This document shows positions 35,377 to 44,367 of a DNA stretch of 64,000 nucleotides, piece after piece. Origin of the DNA: CAVXTF01 sp963701375 (GTDB lineage Bacteria; Actinomycetota; Acidimicrobiia; Acidimicrobiales; CAVXTF01); contig CAVOZT010000004.1 of NCBI GenBank assembly GCA_963701375.1, positions 1,116,001 through 1,180,000 of the forward strand. The letters run 5' to 3'. The notes under the pieces are model-generated. The model was not told the origin of the DNA. It did no database searches and was given only the letters and a program-made list of their open reading frames with translations. Each line of letters opens with the position of its first letter. The first letter of the stretch is position 1. The position numbers were made by a program, and so were the translations under genes.

Positions 35377-35850
35377 GTGTTCTTTTTGGGATTTTTGCTG
35401 ATCGTCGCCGCAGAGATCGTTTCGTTCGTGTTGGTGGCAGATCAGATCGGGTTCTTGTGGGGGCTCGCAATCCTGATCATCGTGAGCGCACTAGGACCGA
35501 TCGTGGTCAGGCGCGTGGGATTCAGCGTTTTCGCTCACACCAGGGAGCGACTCGCGCGAGGAGAGGTACCCACCCGGGAGTTGCTCGATGGACTGGTTGT
35601 CCTTATCGGAGGGGTAATGATCTGCGTTCCGGGGTTCATCGGCGACGCTCTTGGCCTGCTCCTCATGATCGGCCCCGTGCGTCATCTCGTGATCCGGGCG
35701 GCAGGCCACCGATTGGCGGGGAGGGTACAAAGGATCCAGACCGGTCGCTGGCAGGTGATCGAAGCACCCTCGCGTCCGGTCCGAAACGACCCTCCGCCTA
35801 CCCACGAGCCCCCGGAAGTGACGGCACCTCCCGAGGCTGACGGAGGCTGA
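35377..35850 (+). CDS. fxsA: FxsA family membrane protein
   Basis: 157 residues from a GTG at 35377. FxsA pattern: a first helix FFLGFLLIVAAEIVSFVLVA, then LWGLAILIIVSALGPIVVRR, the amphipathic ARGEVPTRELLDGLVVLIGG and the helix VPGFIGDALGLLLMIGPVR. A cytoplasmic Pro-rich tail follows. FxsA affects phage F exclusion in E. coli; its cellular role is unknown. The gene is divergent from the galactose-oxidase-like gene and convergent with the cyclase gene at 35882. Confidence 0.88.
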   Translation: MFFLGFLLIVAAEIVSFVLVADQIGFLWGLAILIIVSALGPIVVRRVGFSVFAHTRERLARGEVPTRELLDGLVVLIGGVMICVPGFIGDALGLLLMIGPVRHLVIRAAGHRLAGRVQRIQTGRWQVIEAPSRPVRNDPPPTHEPPEVTAPPEADGG

Positions 35851-35881
35851 AACCGGATGCTCACGACCCAGATCGGTGCGC

Positions 35882-37015
35882 TCAATCCCCCTTCGGGTCG
35901 GCCTCGGCGCGAAAGAGCAGCACCGGATCGTCAATTCCTCTCAAGTCCTGAGACCCAAGGGCGGAGAAACTGATCGGGGATCCGGCTGCCCGGCTGAGTC
36001 TTGCGACCGCTTCGTCGACGACGACGCTCGACTGTGCCGCCACTTTCACGGCGCGAGCGATGATGTGAAGCAGAGGGCCGTAGTAGTCACCGTCACGCGT
36101 CACTACCTCCCCGAACCCCACGGCGCCTCGAGCCTCAGGCAGAGAAGGCTCCATGGACACCGCCGCGCAAAGATCGAGGGCGATCCGGCAGGCTGCTGCC
36201 GGTTCAGCAGCAGCGAACATCGCTTCGTCGCCGATGAGCTTGACTATTCGTCCTCCCCGGCTTGTTGCGATCTCCCATGCGGCCTTCTCGAACAAGGCGA
36301 GGGCGTCCGCTTGCTCGTGCAGCGACAGTGACGTCGCCCACGCGGTGGAGTTGGCGAGGTCGACGAATCCGACGGCCATCAAACGAACGTTGCCTGCGCT
36401 GCCGTCGGCGCCAGTGATGGCGCGCTGACGACGGATTGCGAGAATGAGGTGCTCCCGGAGCAAATGCGTAATGGTCGTCGTGGCTACCTCGACTAATGAC
36501 GCCGCCTCTTCGTTCGCCAGCGCCCATTCCACGCCCGATGCACCGCGAGCAGACAACCGCGTGTCGACTTCAGAGAGGAAGAGGCCCACTGCCGCCTCCG
36601 CAATTCGGCCGGCGGACGAACCCATCACTCGTGTGAACACGAGCGTCGCACCTTCGCCGAAGAGCGCGGAGGCGATTTCGAATCCGCTCACATCGTCGGG
36701 CACCCACGCGGGGAGGGGTTGCTCCGCGTCACTCGGGAGTCCGCTCGCGAGCCGAATCCGAAGAACGCGATCGACCCCCACGCCCGTCTGTTCGGCTACC
36801 TCATCAGCGCTCAGGACGCTTCCGATGTCGAGCAGGATGCGGTCAGCAGCAAGGGTCGCCAAAAACGGCGTGGAGTCTTGGGCTCCGGCCATCTCCTCGA
36901 TGGTCACCCCGCGTTCTAAGAGGTGCTGCAGCAGCGCGAGTCGTTCTGCCGCATCTGGAGCGGTCGGGTCGTAGAGGCCGGCTTCCGCAAAGGGCGGCGG
37001 TTGTGGCTGCGTCAT
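35882..37015 (-). CDS. Class III adenylate cyclase with N-terminal regulatory domain
   Basis: 377 residues. Residues about 1-190 form a helical regulatory region of the type seen in soluble mycobacterial adenylate cyclases (ERGVTIEEMAGAQ ... EQTGVGVDRVLRIRLASG). Residues about 205-370 form the cyclase domain: metal-binding Asp in VGFVDLANST and in VKLIGDEAMFAAA. The transition-state motif reads LLHIIAR, with His where Asn is usual, as in the fusion cyclases at 12166 and 26849. Likely makes cAMP in response to pH, lipid or another internal cue. It follows the acyltransferase gene at 37072 on the same strand after 56 bases. Confidence 0.85.
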   Translation of the reverse strand: MTQPQPPPFAEAGLYDPTAPDAAERLALLQHLLERGVTIEEMAGAQDSTPFLATLAADRILLDIGSVLSADEVAEQTGVGVDRVLRIRLASGLPSDAEQPLPAWVPDDVSGFEIASALFGEGATLVFTRVMGSSAGRIAEAAVGLFLSEVDTRLSARGASGVEWALANEEAASLVEVATTTITHLLREHLILAIRRQRAITGADGSAGNVRLMAVGFVDLANSTAWATSLSLHEQADALALFEKAAWEIATSRGGRIVKLIGDEAMFAAAEPAAACRIALDLCAAVSMEPSLPEARGAVGFGEVVTRDGDYYGPLLHIIARAVKVAAQSSVVVDEAVARLSRAAGSPISFSALGSQDLRGIDDPVLLFRAEADPKGD

Positions 37016-37071
37016 CGCGGGCCTCCCTCGAAGTGCTTAGAGGGGGAGTGTAAGAGTCTTGGACTCGCCCG

Positions 37072-38208
37072 TCAGCTATGTCCGGATCCAGCAGGGACGT
37101 GATCAGGATGGCGCAGTTGGTACAACCGACGGTGCAAGGGTCGAGCGGCCACGAAGCTCTTGATCACCGCTCGATCTACGAGGCTGCGTCCGAGGACGAT
37201 GAACAGCGACTCGATAGGACGACGGTCAGGGTAAAGCCGAAGTAGCAATTCGTTGTCCGGCGAGGTGCACGTGTCGATCCAATTCGCGTCCGTGCACGAG
37301 TGGAAATAGTTGAAAGCGGACATTTGAAGTAGGACGCCGGGGCCGAACCGACGATATTTCTCGTCGAAACTTATCTTCATGAGGAACATACCCTCACCGC
37401 CGCGCAGCCAGACCTCCATCGCCAATGTGCGCCCGTCCGCTTCGAGCGCAAGAACATGGAGTCTGCCCGATTCGCCGAAACGCTTACACATATCGGAAAA
37501 GTATTCGCGCTCACCCGGGACTGTGGTCATTGCAACACCGGTTCTGGCTTTGTATCCCGACGCCTCCATCTCTATGTAGTCCCGTATGGCCGTCGGGTCA
37601 TCTACGCGGTCGACCACCGTCGTATCGCAGGCGAGTTCTTCTTCTAGCAGGCGACGCTGGCGTCGGAGGTTGTAGCGCGCTTTAGAGCTGTGGCTCATGT
37701 CATATGTCGGCTGGTCGCGACACGACAACAGTCCGCGGTCGTAAGACTCGAACACGCGTAAAGGAAGGTTGAGCTTGGAGGCGGCTTCTCGCATCAGGGC
37801 CGATACTGGTCCTCGACCTGTCATACCGTCGATGACCAACAGCCTCCCAGTTGCGGTGCGACGCATTGCGACTAACGCACTGAGTAACGCCACTACGGCG
37901 TCAACCCCGCCCTCCGGATCGACCAATGGCGTCCCGAGGTAACCCATTCGGCGGACCTGGGACGTCACGATGGGATACGGAAACTTCCATCGTCGGACGT
38001 TACGAATTGGGAAGCATGCGAAGAATCGGCCGTCCTGCTCTGCCACGACAAGGCTTATCCCCTCGCCATACGTCTGGTGCGTAGCAGCAGGTATCACGCA
38101 GTCAGGCTCGAAAAAGGGATTCGGTTCCACTGCTCGCGAAGCGAGCTCTCGCCAGGCCTGCTCATCCTGCGGAGAAATCTCGCTGACTTTTACGACCCGT
38201 CCGTTCAT
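37072..38208 (-). CDS. GNAT-fold acyltransferase, CelD/BcsL (Acetyltransf_6) type
   Basis: 378 residues with a tandem GNAT arrangement: an N-terminal half with PNPFFEPDCV and a C-terminal half with ARYNLRRQRRLLEEE, GRLHVLALEADGRTLAMEVWL and ISFDEKYRRFGPGVLLQMSA, where the last block resembles the acetyl-CoA loop. This type acts in cell-envelope polysaccharide or lipid modification. The start ATG overlaps the stop of the methyltransferase gene at 38205 (ATGA), so the two form an operon; the pair may decorate a glycan or antibiotic-like compound. Confidence 0.82.
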   Translation of the reverse strand: MNGRVVKVSEISPQDEQAWRELASRAVEPNPFFEPDCVIPAATHQTYGEGISLVVAEQDGRFFACFPIRNVRRWKFPYPIVTSQVRRMGYLGTPLVDPEGGVDAVVALLSALVAMRRTATGRLLVIDGMTGRGPVSALMREAASKLNLPLRVFESYDRGLLSCRDQPTYDMSHSSKARYNLRRQRRLLEEELACDTTVVDRVDDPTAIRDYIEMEASGYKARTGVAMTTVPGEREYFSDMCKRFGESGRLHVLALEADGRTLAMEVWLRGGEGMFLMKISFDEKYRRFGPGVLLQMSAFNYFHSCTDANWIDTCTSPDNELLLRLYPDRRPIESLFIVLGRSLVDRAVIKSFVAARPLHRRLYQLRHPDHVPAGSGHS

Positions 38209-38990
38209 AACGACGCCATGGCCGTTTCGCGCTCTGAAGCCGCCCGGAAGCCCATGCTGATGACGTCATTGAAGGCGAGGCCGAACTCGTTCGCCGGTCC
38301 CCATGTCCGGATCTGCGTGTCGAGGTCGAGGCCATGGCGAGTTGCAAGTGATGCGAACCGGTTCTCGGACATGGGTGCCCGGTCTCCGCCGGGACGCCAT
38401 CTGCCCTGACCAAGGCGATGTTGCAAAACGCGGCCTGGCCGTCCGAGGTGTCGGGTAATCGGCACCGTTCGGAGACTCCATTCCGCCCACCCTGCGTGGT
38501 GAATGACAAAACGCCCATGCTTTTTCAATACTCGGCCACACTCGGCCAAATAGGCATCGACCTCACCGGGGTCGAAATGGACAAAGCTTCCGAAGGACCA
38601 GACGATGTCGGTCGATCCGGACGGCACCGGAAGGGAGCGACCGTCGTTTGCCACGAACGAGACCTCACCGTGGTGGCCGAATCGCTGACGGCAGACGTTG
38701 ATGCACTTGGGACTGAGATCAACGAGCGTCAACGAATGAGTGTTGCCGACCATGAACTCTGTCCACCGGCCTTGCCCCGGACCGATCTCGACAAAATCAA
38801 CCTGAGGACCGAGGAATGGCTTGAGGAACTCCTCCACGAGCGATTGCTTCCAGATGTCGTAGGGCTGCCCGCAGGTATCTGCGTGAAATGTCCAGTCGTC
38901 GCCGTCCCGACCCCATACAGAGTCATCGCTCCACTGGGCTTGATTCCATTCGACTGACCCGACGCGAAGGCGAGACCGAATCATCGGCAC
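38205..38990 (-). CDS. Class I SAM-dependent methyltransferase
   Basis: 261 residues. Motif I is VDFVEIGPGQGRWTEFMVG (about residue 64), then TLVDLSPKCINVCRQRFG and STDIVWSFGSFVHFDPGEVD. This pattern (Methyltransf_11-like) is common in glycan-modifying clusters. It overlaps by four bases the acyltransferase gene that follows on the minus strand, so both are translated from one mRNA. Substrate unknown. Confidence 0.85.
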   Translation of the reverse strand: MPMIRSRLRVGSVEWNQAQWSDDSVWGRDGDDWTFHADTCGQPYDIWKQSLVEEFLKPFLGPQVDFVEIGPGQGRWTEFMVGNTHSLTLVDLSPKCINVCRQRFGHHGEVSFVANDGRSLPVPSGSTDIVWSFGSFVHFDPGEVDAYLAECGRVLKKHGRFVIHHAGWAEWSLRTVPITRHLGRPGRVLQHRLGQGRWRPGGDRAPMSENRFASLATRHGLDLDTQIRTWGPANEFGLAFNDVISMGFRAASERETAMASL

Positions 38991-39180
38991 CAGCCGCGAC
39001 GCGAGCGTTTGGCCTTCGGCGGAAGCCGACTACTCATGAAAGAGACAGCTGGCCACACGGCAATCCCCCCAGACCCGCGCTCGGCGATCCACCGCGCTCC
39101 GACCACACACGAAAGATTGCCATAGGAACAATATCAGACCCAACGGGCGACAACGCTTCGGTGATCCAGGGCGAATTCCA

Positions 39181-39849
39181 TCATCCTTGAACAACTCTGT
39201 AGCCGGTGCCGCGAATCGTCGAGATCCGCGCATCGGACCGCGCGAGCTTGCCACGAAGGCGCGCCATGTGAACGTCGATCGTGTTCGACCCGAGTGCGTC
39301 GGCTTCCTCTGGCCAAGCGTGAAGCGCGATCTCGCGACGACTTACGACCGCTGGAGCTTTTCGCATCAGAAGCTCGAGTACAGCGAACTCACGAGGTGTG
39401 AGCTCGATCAGCTCGCCGCTCGATGTCACTTCACGCGTGGCCGGAGTCATGACCAGGCTCCCGACCCTCAGGCTCGGCTCACCGGTGCCGTTCGAACGAC
39501 GCAGAAGGGCTCGGACGCGCGCCAGGAGCTCGTTGTGGTCGAAAGGCTTGACGAGGTAGTCGTCAGCACCTTCGTCAAGGCCTCGTACCCTGTCAGCGGG
39601 GGCATCCCGCGCTGTGAGCATGAGGATGGGCGACTTCAGCCCTCGCTGCCGCGCGTCGGCCACGACCTCCAAACCGGACAGCGCCGGCATACGCCAATCC
39701 ACGATGCAAAGGGCATACTCGTATGCGAGTAGGTAGCGACGGGCCGTCTCGCCGTCGGACACCGAGTCGACGACGTAGCCCGCCTCGCGAAGCGAGCGTT
39801 CGAGCACCTCGCGGAGGTGACTGTCGTCCTCGGCAAGCAGGATCCTCAC
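39181..39849 (-). CDS. OmpR-family response regulator (orphan)
   Basis: 222 residues. Receiver domain with acidic pair E7-D8-D9, phospho-acceptor Asp51 (CIVDWRMP), Thr in LMLTARD and Lys in DDYLVKPFDH. The C-terminal winged-helix DNA-binding domain (about 128-220) ends with SNTIDVHMARLRGKLARS and IRGTGYRVVQ. No sensor kinase gene is adjacent on either side, so its partner lies elsewhere. It could bind the 11-bp direct repeats at 35171-35203. Confidence 0.9.
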   Translation of the reverse strand: MRILLAEDDSHLREVLERSLREAGYVVDSVSDGETARRYLLAYEYALCIVDWRMPALSGLEVVADARQRGLKSPILMLTARDAPADRVRGLDEGADDYLVKPFDHNELLARVRALLRRSNGTGEPSLRVGSLVMTPATREVTSSGELIELTPREFAVLELLMRKAPAVVSRREIALHAWPEEADALGSNTIDVHMARLRGKLARSDARISTIRGTGYRVVQG

Positions 39850-39930
39850 CCTGAAGAGTGTGGCACTTCAGCGTTGTAGCTGAGGTTCACGCGTTACCTG
39901 GCTTAACAGGCCCTTGTTCATCCGAACGTA

Positions 39931-40527
39931 ATGTCGCACACATATCGTTTAGGCACCGCAACCATTAAGTCCCAAGAGACAACACCCAAAGAGGATTCCT
40001 TGATCGACACCTCGAAAATGCTCGAGAACGCCCGCAACCTCTCCCGGGTCGATTTCGCGCCCACCCATGTCCAGCCGTCGCCCGTGCGGGTTGCTCTCGC
40101 AACGGTCTTCTCGATAGGCGGGTCGCTTCTAGCCGACGCCCTGCTGGTCATTGTCGCCGGCGCAGTGTTTCCTTCGACCAAGGGCTATTCGCATTTCCAA
40201 TTTGGCGACTATGCAAAATTGACCGTGATCGGGGTGCTTATTGCTTGCGCAGCGTGGCCGGTCGTGACACGGGTCACTTCGTCCCCGAGATGGCTCTTCT
40301 TCCGGCTTGCCATTCTCGTGTCGTTGGCCCTTTTCGCACCAGATCTATGGCTACTGGCGAAGGGTCAGTCGTCGGCGGCTGTCGGGATCCTGATGGCGAT
40401 GCACGTCGCCATTGCGCTGATCACGTACAACGCTCTCGTTCGTTTGGCGCCGGTCAGGGGCTCTGAGGACTCGCCGGGGAAGGGGACCGCCAGGAAAGAG
40501 GGTTCCGCACTAGTACGTCAGACGTAG
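39931..40527 (+). CDS. DUF6069-type four-helix membrane protein
   Basis: Up to 198 residues; the hydrophobic part covers about residues 55-180 with four helices. Motifs FGDYAKLTVIGVLIACAAWP and GILMAMHVAIALITYNALVR are typical of actinobacterial DUF6069 proteins. The N-terminal ~30 residues are polar and unusual for the family; a TTG at 40000 preceded by AGAGGA, or an ATG at 40018, may be the true start. Its end is 12 bases before the PadR gene start. Function unknown. Confidence 0.75.
   Translation: MSHTYRLGTATIKSQETTPKEDSLIDTSKMLENARNLSRVDFAPTHVQPSPVRVALATVFSIGGSLLADALLVIVAGAVFPSTKGYSHFQFGDYAKLTVIGVLIACAAWPVVTRVTSSPRWLFFRLAILVSLALFAPDLWLLAKGQSSAAVGILMAMHVAIALITYNALVRLAPVRGSEDSPGKGTARKEGSALVRQT
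40514..40526 (+). promoter_or_regulatory. Palindrome upstream of the PadR gene, likely autoregulatory operator
   Basis: TACGTC-A-GACGTA is a perfect 13-base palindrome placed 14 bases before the ATG of the PadR-family gene. PadR repressors usually bind short inverted repeats in their own promoter. It overlaps the 3' end of the membrane-protein gene at 39931. If the PadR mRNA is leaderless or nearly so, the palindrome would lie on the -10 region. Confidence 0.5.
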
Positions 40528-40539
40528 TACTGTGGAGGG

Positions 40540-40908
40540 ATGCGACGCACTGCCGCGCGATCTTCGACTGGACTAGAACGAGAGAACGAGCCAAGCGTCC
40601 TCATCCTCACGAGCCTCGCCTCGGGAACCAAGCACGGGTACGCACTCTCGAAGGACATTGAGGGCTTCGCCGGCGTATCTCTGAGTCCCGGAACTCTTTA
40701 CGGGGCCATCGCCCGCCTAGAAGAGCGCGGCTTGATCGAGCCGACCCACGGCGACGAACGCCGACGGCCCTATCGGATCACTGCCAGCGGGCGTGCAGCT
40801 CTTTCCCAGGCCGTCCGAGAAATGCGAACCATTGCAGATGAGGGCGCCTCTCGCCTTGGCCTGGCAATAGCACCTTTCGGTTTGCCAGGCGTTGGGTTGG
40901 CCCGATGA
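40540..40908 (+). CDS. PadR-family transcriptional regulator
   Basis: 122 residues. Winged-helix motif: SVLILTSLASGTKHGYALSK, then GVSLSPGTLYGAIARLEERG and LIEPTHGDERRRPYRITASG. The C-terminal dimerisation helix (RAALSQAVREMRTIADEG) is short, as in the PadR-s2 subgroup. GGAGGG sits only one base before the ATG, so the mRNA may be leaderless or start later. The next gene overlaps by four bases; PadR-membrane protein pairs of this type are common in actinobacteria and probably respond to a membrane-active compound. Confidence 0.9.
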   Translation: MRRTAARSSTGLERENEPSVLILTSLASGTKHGYALSKDIEGFAGVSLSPGTLYGAIARLEERGLIEPTHGDERRRPYRITASGRAALSQAVREMRTIADEGASRLGLAIAPFGLPGVGLAR

Positions 40909-41837
40909 GCGCCACTCGATACGAACGTCTCCTCAAGTGGTACCCCGATCGCTGGCGGACCCGCTACGGCGGGGAACTGGTTGCCCTGATGGAGGACACC
41001 TACGGTGAGGGCAAGGTCCCACGCTCTGCTCATTTCGGTATCGTGCGAGCAGGGGTTTCAGAGCGTCTCCGCGCACTCGGATTCGGTGGAACCGAACGCC
41101 CTGCCGGCGAACAGGTACGCGCAGGTTCTTTGCTCGTTCTTGTCGCGTGGTCGCTTTTCGTCGTGGCGGGTGCAGCATTCGCCAAAATGACAGAGCACTG
41201 GGACGCCGCTACCCCTCGTGGTGACCGCGCACTGCCGGCCGGCGCGTTCGCGACGGTTCAGTGGGCTGCCTTCGCCGGCGGCGCAGTCGTTCTCCTGGCA
41301 GCGATCATCGCCGTTCCGGCGTTTGCAGAAAGTATCCGCAAGGGCGGGTGGGAGAAGGTGCGCCGTCCGTTCGCAAGCGCTGCGATCGTTTCAATGTCGA
41401 CATTCTTGTTGACCGCAGTCATGGTTGCATGGGCGCATCACGGGCGACACTTGTCGGGCAACGGAGGCCTGGCGACGCATCTCGTCGGTACGATCTGGGC
41501 GCTCCTGGTGATCGCAAGCATCGGCACCTGCACGGCGGCTGCGGTTTGCGCTAGCCGGAACATCCAACTCTCGCAGCGGCTGCTTAGGCTGGAGGGGCTC
41601 CTTGCACTGCTCCTGACGCTGGCCATGGTTTCGATCACAGGAGGAACCGTCGTATGGGCGTTGGCCATTGCAAGCGACGCGCCGTCGATTCTGTGGGGTG
41701 GAGGGTCCGGTCTGTTCGGCATGCCCGGTCCTTCGGCGGAGGTCTTCACGGCGCTCCTGTTGGTCGGGGGCCTCGTCATATCGCTTGTCGGATCCCGCCG
41801 AGTCGCAGGCGCGATCCGAGGGCTTAGACCAGGCTGA
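40905..41837 (+). CDS. PadR-associated membrane protein
   Basis: 310 residues with a soluble N terminus (RYERLLKWYPDRWRTRYG, typical of proteins encoded next to PadR regulators) and about six membrane helices from residue 72 on. The ATG overlaps the PadR stop (ATGA), so the genes are translationally coupled. A transport, permease-like or stress role is possible; no transporter motif is visible. Confidence 0.82.
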   Translation: MSATRYERLLKWYPDRWRTRYGGELVALMEDTYGEGKVPRSAHFGIVRAGVSERLRALGFGGTERPAGEQVRAGSLLVLVAWSLFVVAGAAFAKMTEHWDAATPRGDRALPAGAFATVQWAAFAGGAVVLLAAIIAVPAFAESIRKGGWEKVRRPFASAAIVSMSTFLLTAVMVAWAHHGRHLSGNGGLATHLVGTIWALLVIASIGTCTAAAVCASRNIQLSQRLLRLEGLLALLLTLAMVSITGGTVVWALAIASDAPSILWGGGSGLFGMPGPSAEVFTALLLVGGLVISLVGSRRVAGAIRGLRPG

Positions 41838-41886
41838 TCGACGATCGTTCGTGGCGTCGGGTAGCGCGCTTGAACGAAGGAGGGTC

Positions 41887-42240
41887 ATGCCCGAGATGAC
41901 TCGTTACGAGCACGGAGTCTCGTCATGGGTGGACATCGGGACGTCAGAGATCCTGGGCTGCCGCGTTGGACCACCTATATCAACGTCAACGATGTAGACG
42001 ACGTCTCCAAGAAGGCCGAGACGCCGGCGGGACCGTCATAGTCGCCCCCATGGACGTGATGAGCGCCGGACGGATGGCCATCTTCACGGACACGACGGGC
42101 GCCGTCATTGCAGCCTGGCAACCTCGCGAACCGACCTCGGTGCAACGGTGACAGTCGATCCAATGGATATCCCTGACACCGGTCGCTTCGCCGTGCTCAT
42201 CGATCCGCAAGGCGCGGCGTTCGCATTGTTCAAGGGGTAG
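41887..42240 (+). pseudogene. Decayed two-domain VOC protein with internal deletions
   Basis: Three pieces of a two-domain VOC protein (antigen Cfp30B type, normally about 260 residues) remain in different frames. They are the start MTRYEHGVSSWVDIGTS (41887-41950), the middle WTTYINVNDVDDVSKKAE then GGTVIVAPMDVMSAGRMAIF and ending AVIAAWQP (about 41967-42125), and the end DLGATVTVDPMDIPDTGRF ... GAAFALFKG with TAG (to 42240). About 60 residues of domain 1 and most of the first half of domain 2 are missing. This is genuine gene decay, unlike the single-base breaks elsewhere. Confidence 0.8.
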
Positions 42241-42320
42241 CCCGAAACGACCAACAGAAGCGGGGAACAACTCGCCCGGATGATTCAGCCGGGCATCTCG
42301 CGTATCGTAGGATCCGATCC

Positions 42321-43286
42321 ATGTATAGCGAGATCGCGAGCAATAAGCGGAGAAGCGTCATCCTAATTGGAGTGTTCTTCGTCATATGGCTCGCCATCGG
42401 GGCGGGGCTTGGATCCCTCGTCAACGCCGTCTCTCGACGCCCGGTCAACAATGGTTTGGGACCTACCCCTTCGACTGGCTACGACTGGAAGCCGCTCATA
42501 GTCGGACTGGTGATCGGTGGTCTGGTCGCCCTCTTGGGGATCCTCTACTCCCTCAGGGCCGGTGACAAGATGGTCCTTCGGGTCTCGGGTGCCGAACCCG
42601 CCGACCCGGCGCGGTACCAGCAGCTTCACAACCTGGTGGAAGCGCTCGCAATCGGAGATGGAATACCGAAGCCGGCCGTCTATGTGATCAATGATTCCTC
42701 TCCGAACGCGTTTGCGACCGGGCCAAGTCCGCAGAAGGCTTCAATCACATTCACCACGGGCATTCTGGCCACGATGAACCGCGAGGAGCTCGAGGGTGTG
42801 GCCGGGCACGAGATGAGTCACATCAAAAATCACGACATCCGTCTCTTGCTCGTAGTTACCACGATGATCGGCTTGGCAGCTCTTCTCGCAAGCATTCTTT
42901 GGCGCAGCGCGTTCTTCGCCGGAGGTGGTCGCGGTAGAGGTAATCAGCTGGTTATCATCATCTTCGCAGCCGGTCTGCTTCTTGCAATCGTCGGCTTCAT
43001 CTTCGGCCCACTCATTCGTCTCGCGCTTTCGCGCCGCCGTGAGTCGTTGGCGGACGTGAGTGGTGTGGAGCTCACCAGGAATCCGGCTGGATTGCTTAGC
43101 GCCCTGAAGAAGTTGCAGCAGAACGACGTCCCGTTCAAGAAAATGAACCACTCGGTCGCGGCGATGTGCATAGATGACCCGTTGCAGCACCACGAGGCCT
43201 GGTACCACCGCCTCTATGACACTCACCCTCCCATCGAAGAGAGGATCGCCGCTCTGGAAAAGATCGCCTCGGGCCAGTCGGTATGA
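42321..43286 (+). CDS. htpX: HtpX-family zinc metalloprotease
   Basis: 321 residues. Two N-terminal membrane helices (about 12-34 and 59-78), then the M48 catalytic domain with HEMSH (His163, Glu164, His167), two further helices (about 177-195 and 210-230) and the third ligand region SRRRESLADVSGVELT with the zinc-binding Glu. It degrades misfolded membrane proteins at the inner face of the membrane. The gene is convergent with lemA, separated by only 18 bases; in many genomes the two are codirectional. Confidence 0.93.
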   Translation: MYSEIASNKRRSVILIGVFFVIWLAIGAGLGSLVNAVSRRPVNNGLGPTPSTGYDWKPLIVGLVIGGLVALLGILYSLRAGDKMVLRVSGAEPADPARYQQLHNLVEALAIGDGIPKPAVYVINDSSPNAFATGPSPQKASITFTTGILATMNREELEGVAGHEMSHIKNHDIRLLLVVTTMIGLAALLASILWRSAFFAGGGRGRGNQLVIIIFAAGLLLAIVGFIFGPLIRLALSRRRESLADVSGVELTRNPAGLLSALKKLQQNDVPFKKMNHSVAAMCIDDPLQHHEAWYHRLYDTHPPIEERIAALEKIASGQSV

Positions 43287-43304
43287 CGGCCAGCGGCGCT
43301 TAAA

Positions 43305-43955
43305 TCAACCCGCCGGAGGTAAGCCCCCCTCATTGCCGGCGGCGAGCGGGGGTCCGGACGCTTCCGGGCCTGACGTGACGGGACCAGAACCTGGGAAACT
43401 CACCTGAGGCACTGCGCGATCCTCGTCGTCTGCCGCGAAGAAGGCCACCGCTTTGAAGCCGAACGGACCAGCGATCAGGTTGCGCGGGAAACTCTGCAAT
43501 GCGGTGTCGTAGTCTCGAGCGCTCGTGTTGTAGTAGCGACGCGCGTATTCGATCTTGTCCTCAGTCGCAGTAAGCGTCTCTTGGAGTTGGACGAAGCTTT
43601 CGACCGCCCGCAGCTGGGGGTAGTTCTCGGCGACGGCGAACAGCGAGCGGAGTGCGCCACTCAGTACGTTCTCGGCTGGGGCGATTTGAGCAGGATCGCG
43701 GGTCGCGCCAGCCGAGACCGCATTGGCACGAGCTTCGGTGACCGCCTGGAACGTCCCCTGCTCGTGAGCGGCGTATCCCTGCACTGTAGAAACCAGATTC
43801 GGTATGAGGTCATGGCGGCGTTTCAGTTCGACGTCGATCTCGGACCACGCCTCCTGAGTCCGGTTGCGCCTCCTCACTAGGCCGTTGAAGGCCGCCCAGA
43901 AGCCGAGCCCGAGAAGTACGACTACGACGACGATGACGATGATGAGCGCAGTCAC
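43305..43955 (-). CDS. lemA: LemA family protein
   Basis: 216 residues. One N-terminal membrane helix (about 4-25), then the LemA helical bundle: NGLVRRRNRTQEAWSEIDVE, KRRHDLIPNLVSTVQGYAAH, the pattern EN...LQETLTATEDKIEYARRYYN, and FPRNLIAGPFGFKAVAFF at the end of the domain. A Gly/Pro-rich tail follows. LemA is often linked to HtpX in membrane-stress function, which fits the adjacent htpX gene. Confidence 0.93.
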   Translation of the reverse strand: MTALIIVIVVVVVLLGLGFWAAFNGLVRRRNRTQEAWSEIDVELKRRHDLIPNLVSTVQGYAAHEQGTFQAVTEARANAVSAGATRDPAQIAPAENVLSGALRSLFAVAENYPQLRAVESFVQLQETLTATEDKIEYARRYYNTSARDYDTALQSFPRNLIAGPFGFKAVAFFAADDEDRAVPQVSFPGSGPVTSGPEASGPPLAAGNEGGLPPAG

Positions 43956-44367
43956 GTGATTCGGACTCCCTTGAAAGTACGGTGGCGCTAGAACCCTATC
44001 GGCTGTGTAACTGAACAGCTAGCGTTCCTTGGGTTCCGATGCCGGCACCGCAGGCTGCGAATCGGACGAGGGGATCTACTTGGACCTGAATCGCGTCGGG
44101 ACGAGTTGGTGACACGAAGGAAGCTTGCCGAAAGGCGTGCGCGCCGTCCGACTGTCCCGGGGACGGTTGGTGCTGTGACACAACCTGCCAAGGTCTGACG
44201 GCGGCAAGCTCCCGCCGACATTGCATCCATCTCACGGTCGTCACTCGCCGAAGGTCGTAGCCTACGAACTGCAGTCTTGGGGGTGACGCCGAAGCGATGG
44301 GCCGAATTCGACCGCGTGTGGCACGTTAGTACTCCTCAGTTTCTCACCAAGCACCAGCGGAGGACGT
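43956..44367. other. Intergenic stretch, no gene seen
   Basis: About 410 bases between the lemA start and the end of the coiled-coil protein gene. Short frames on both strands lack ribosome-binding sites and recognisable products. It must hold the lemA promoter near its left end; no clear boxes were identified. Confidence 0.4.
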
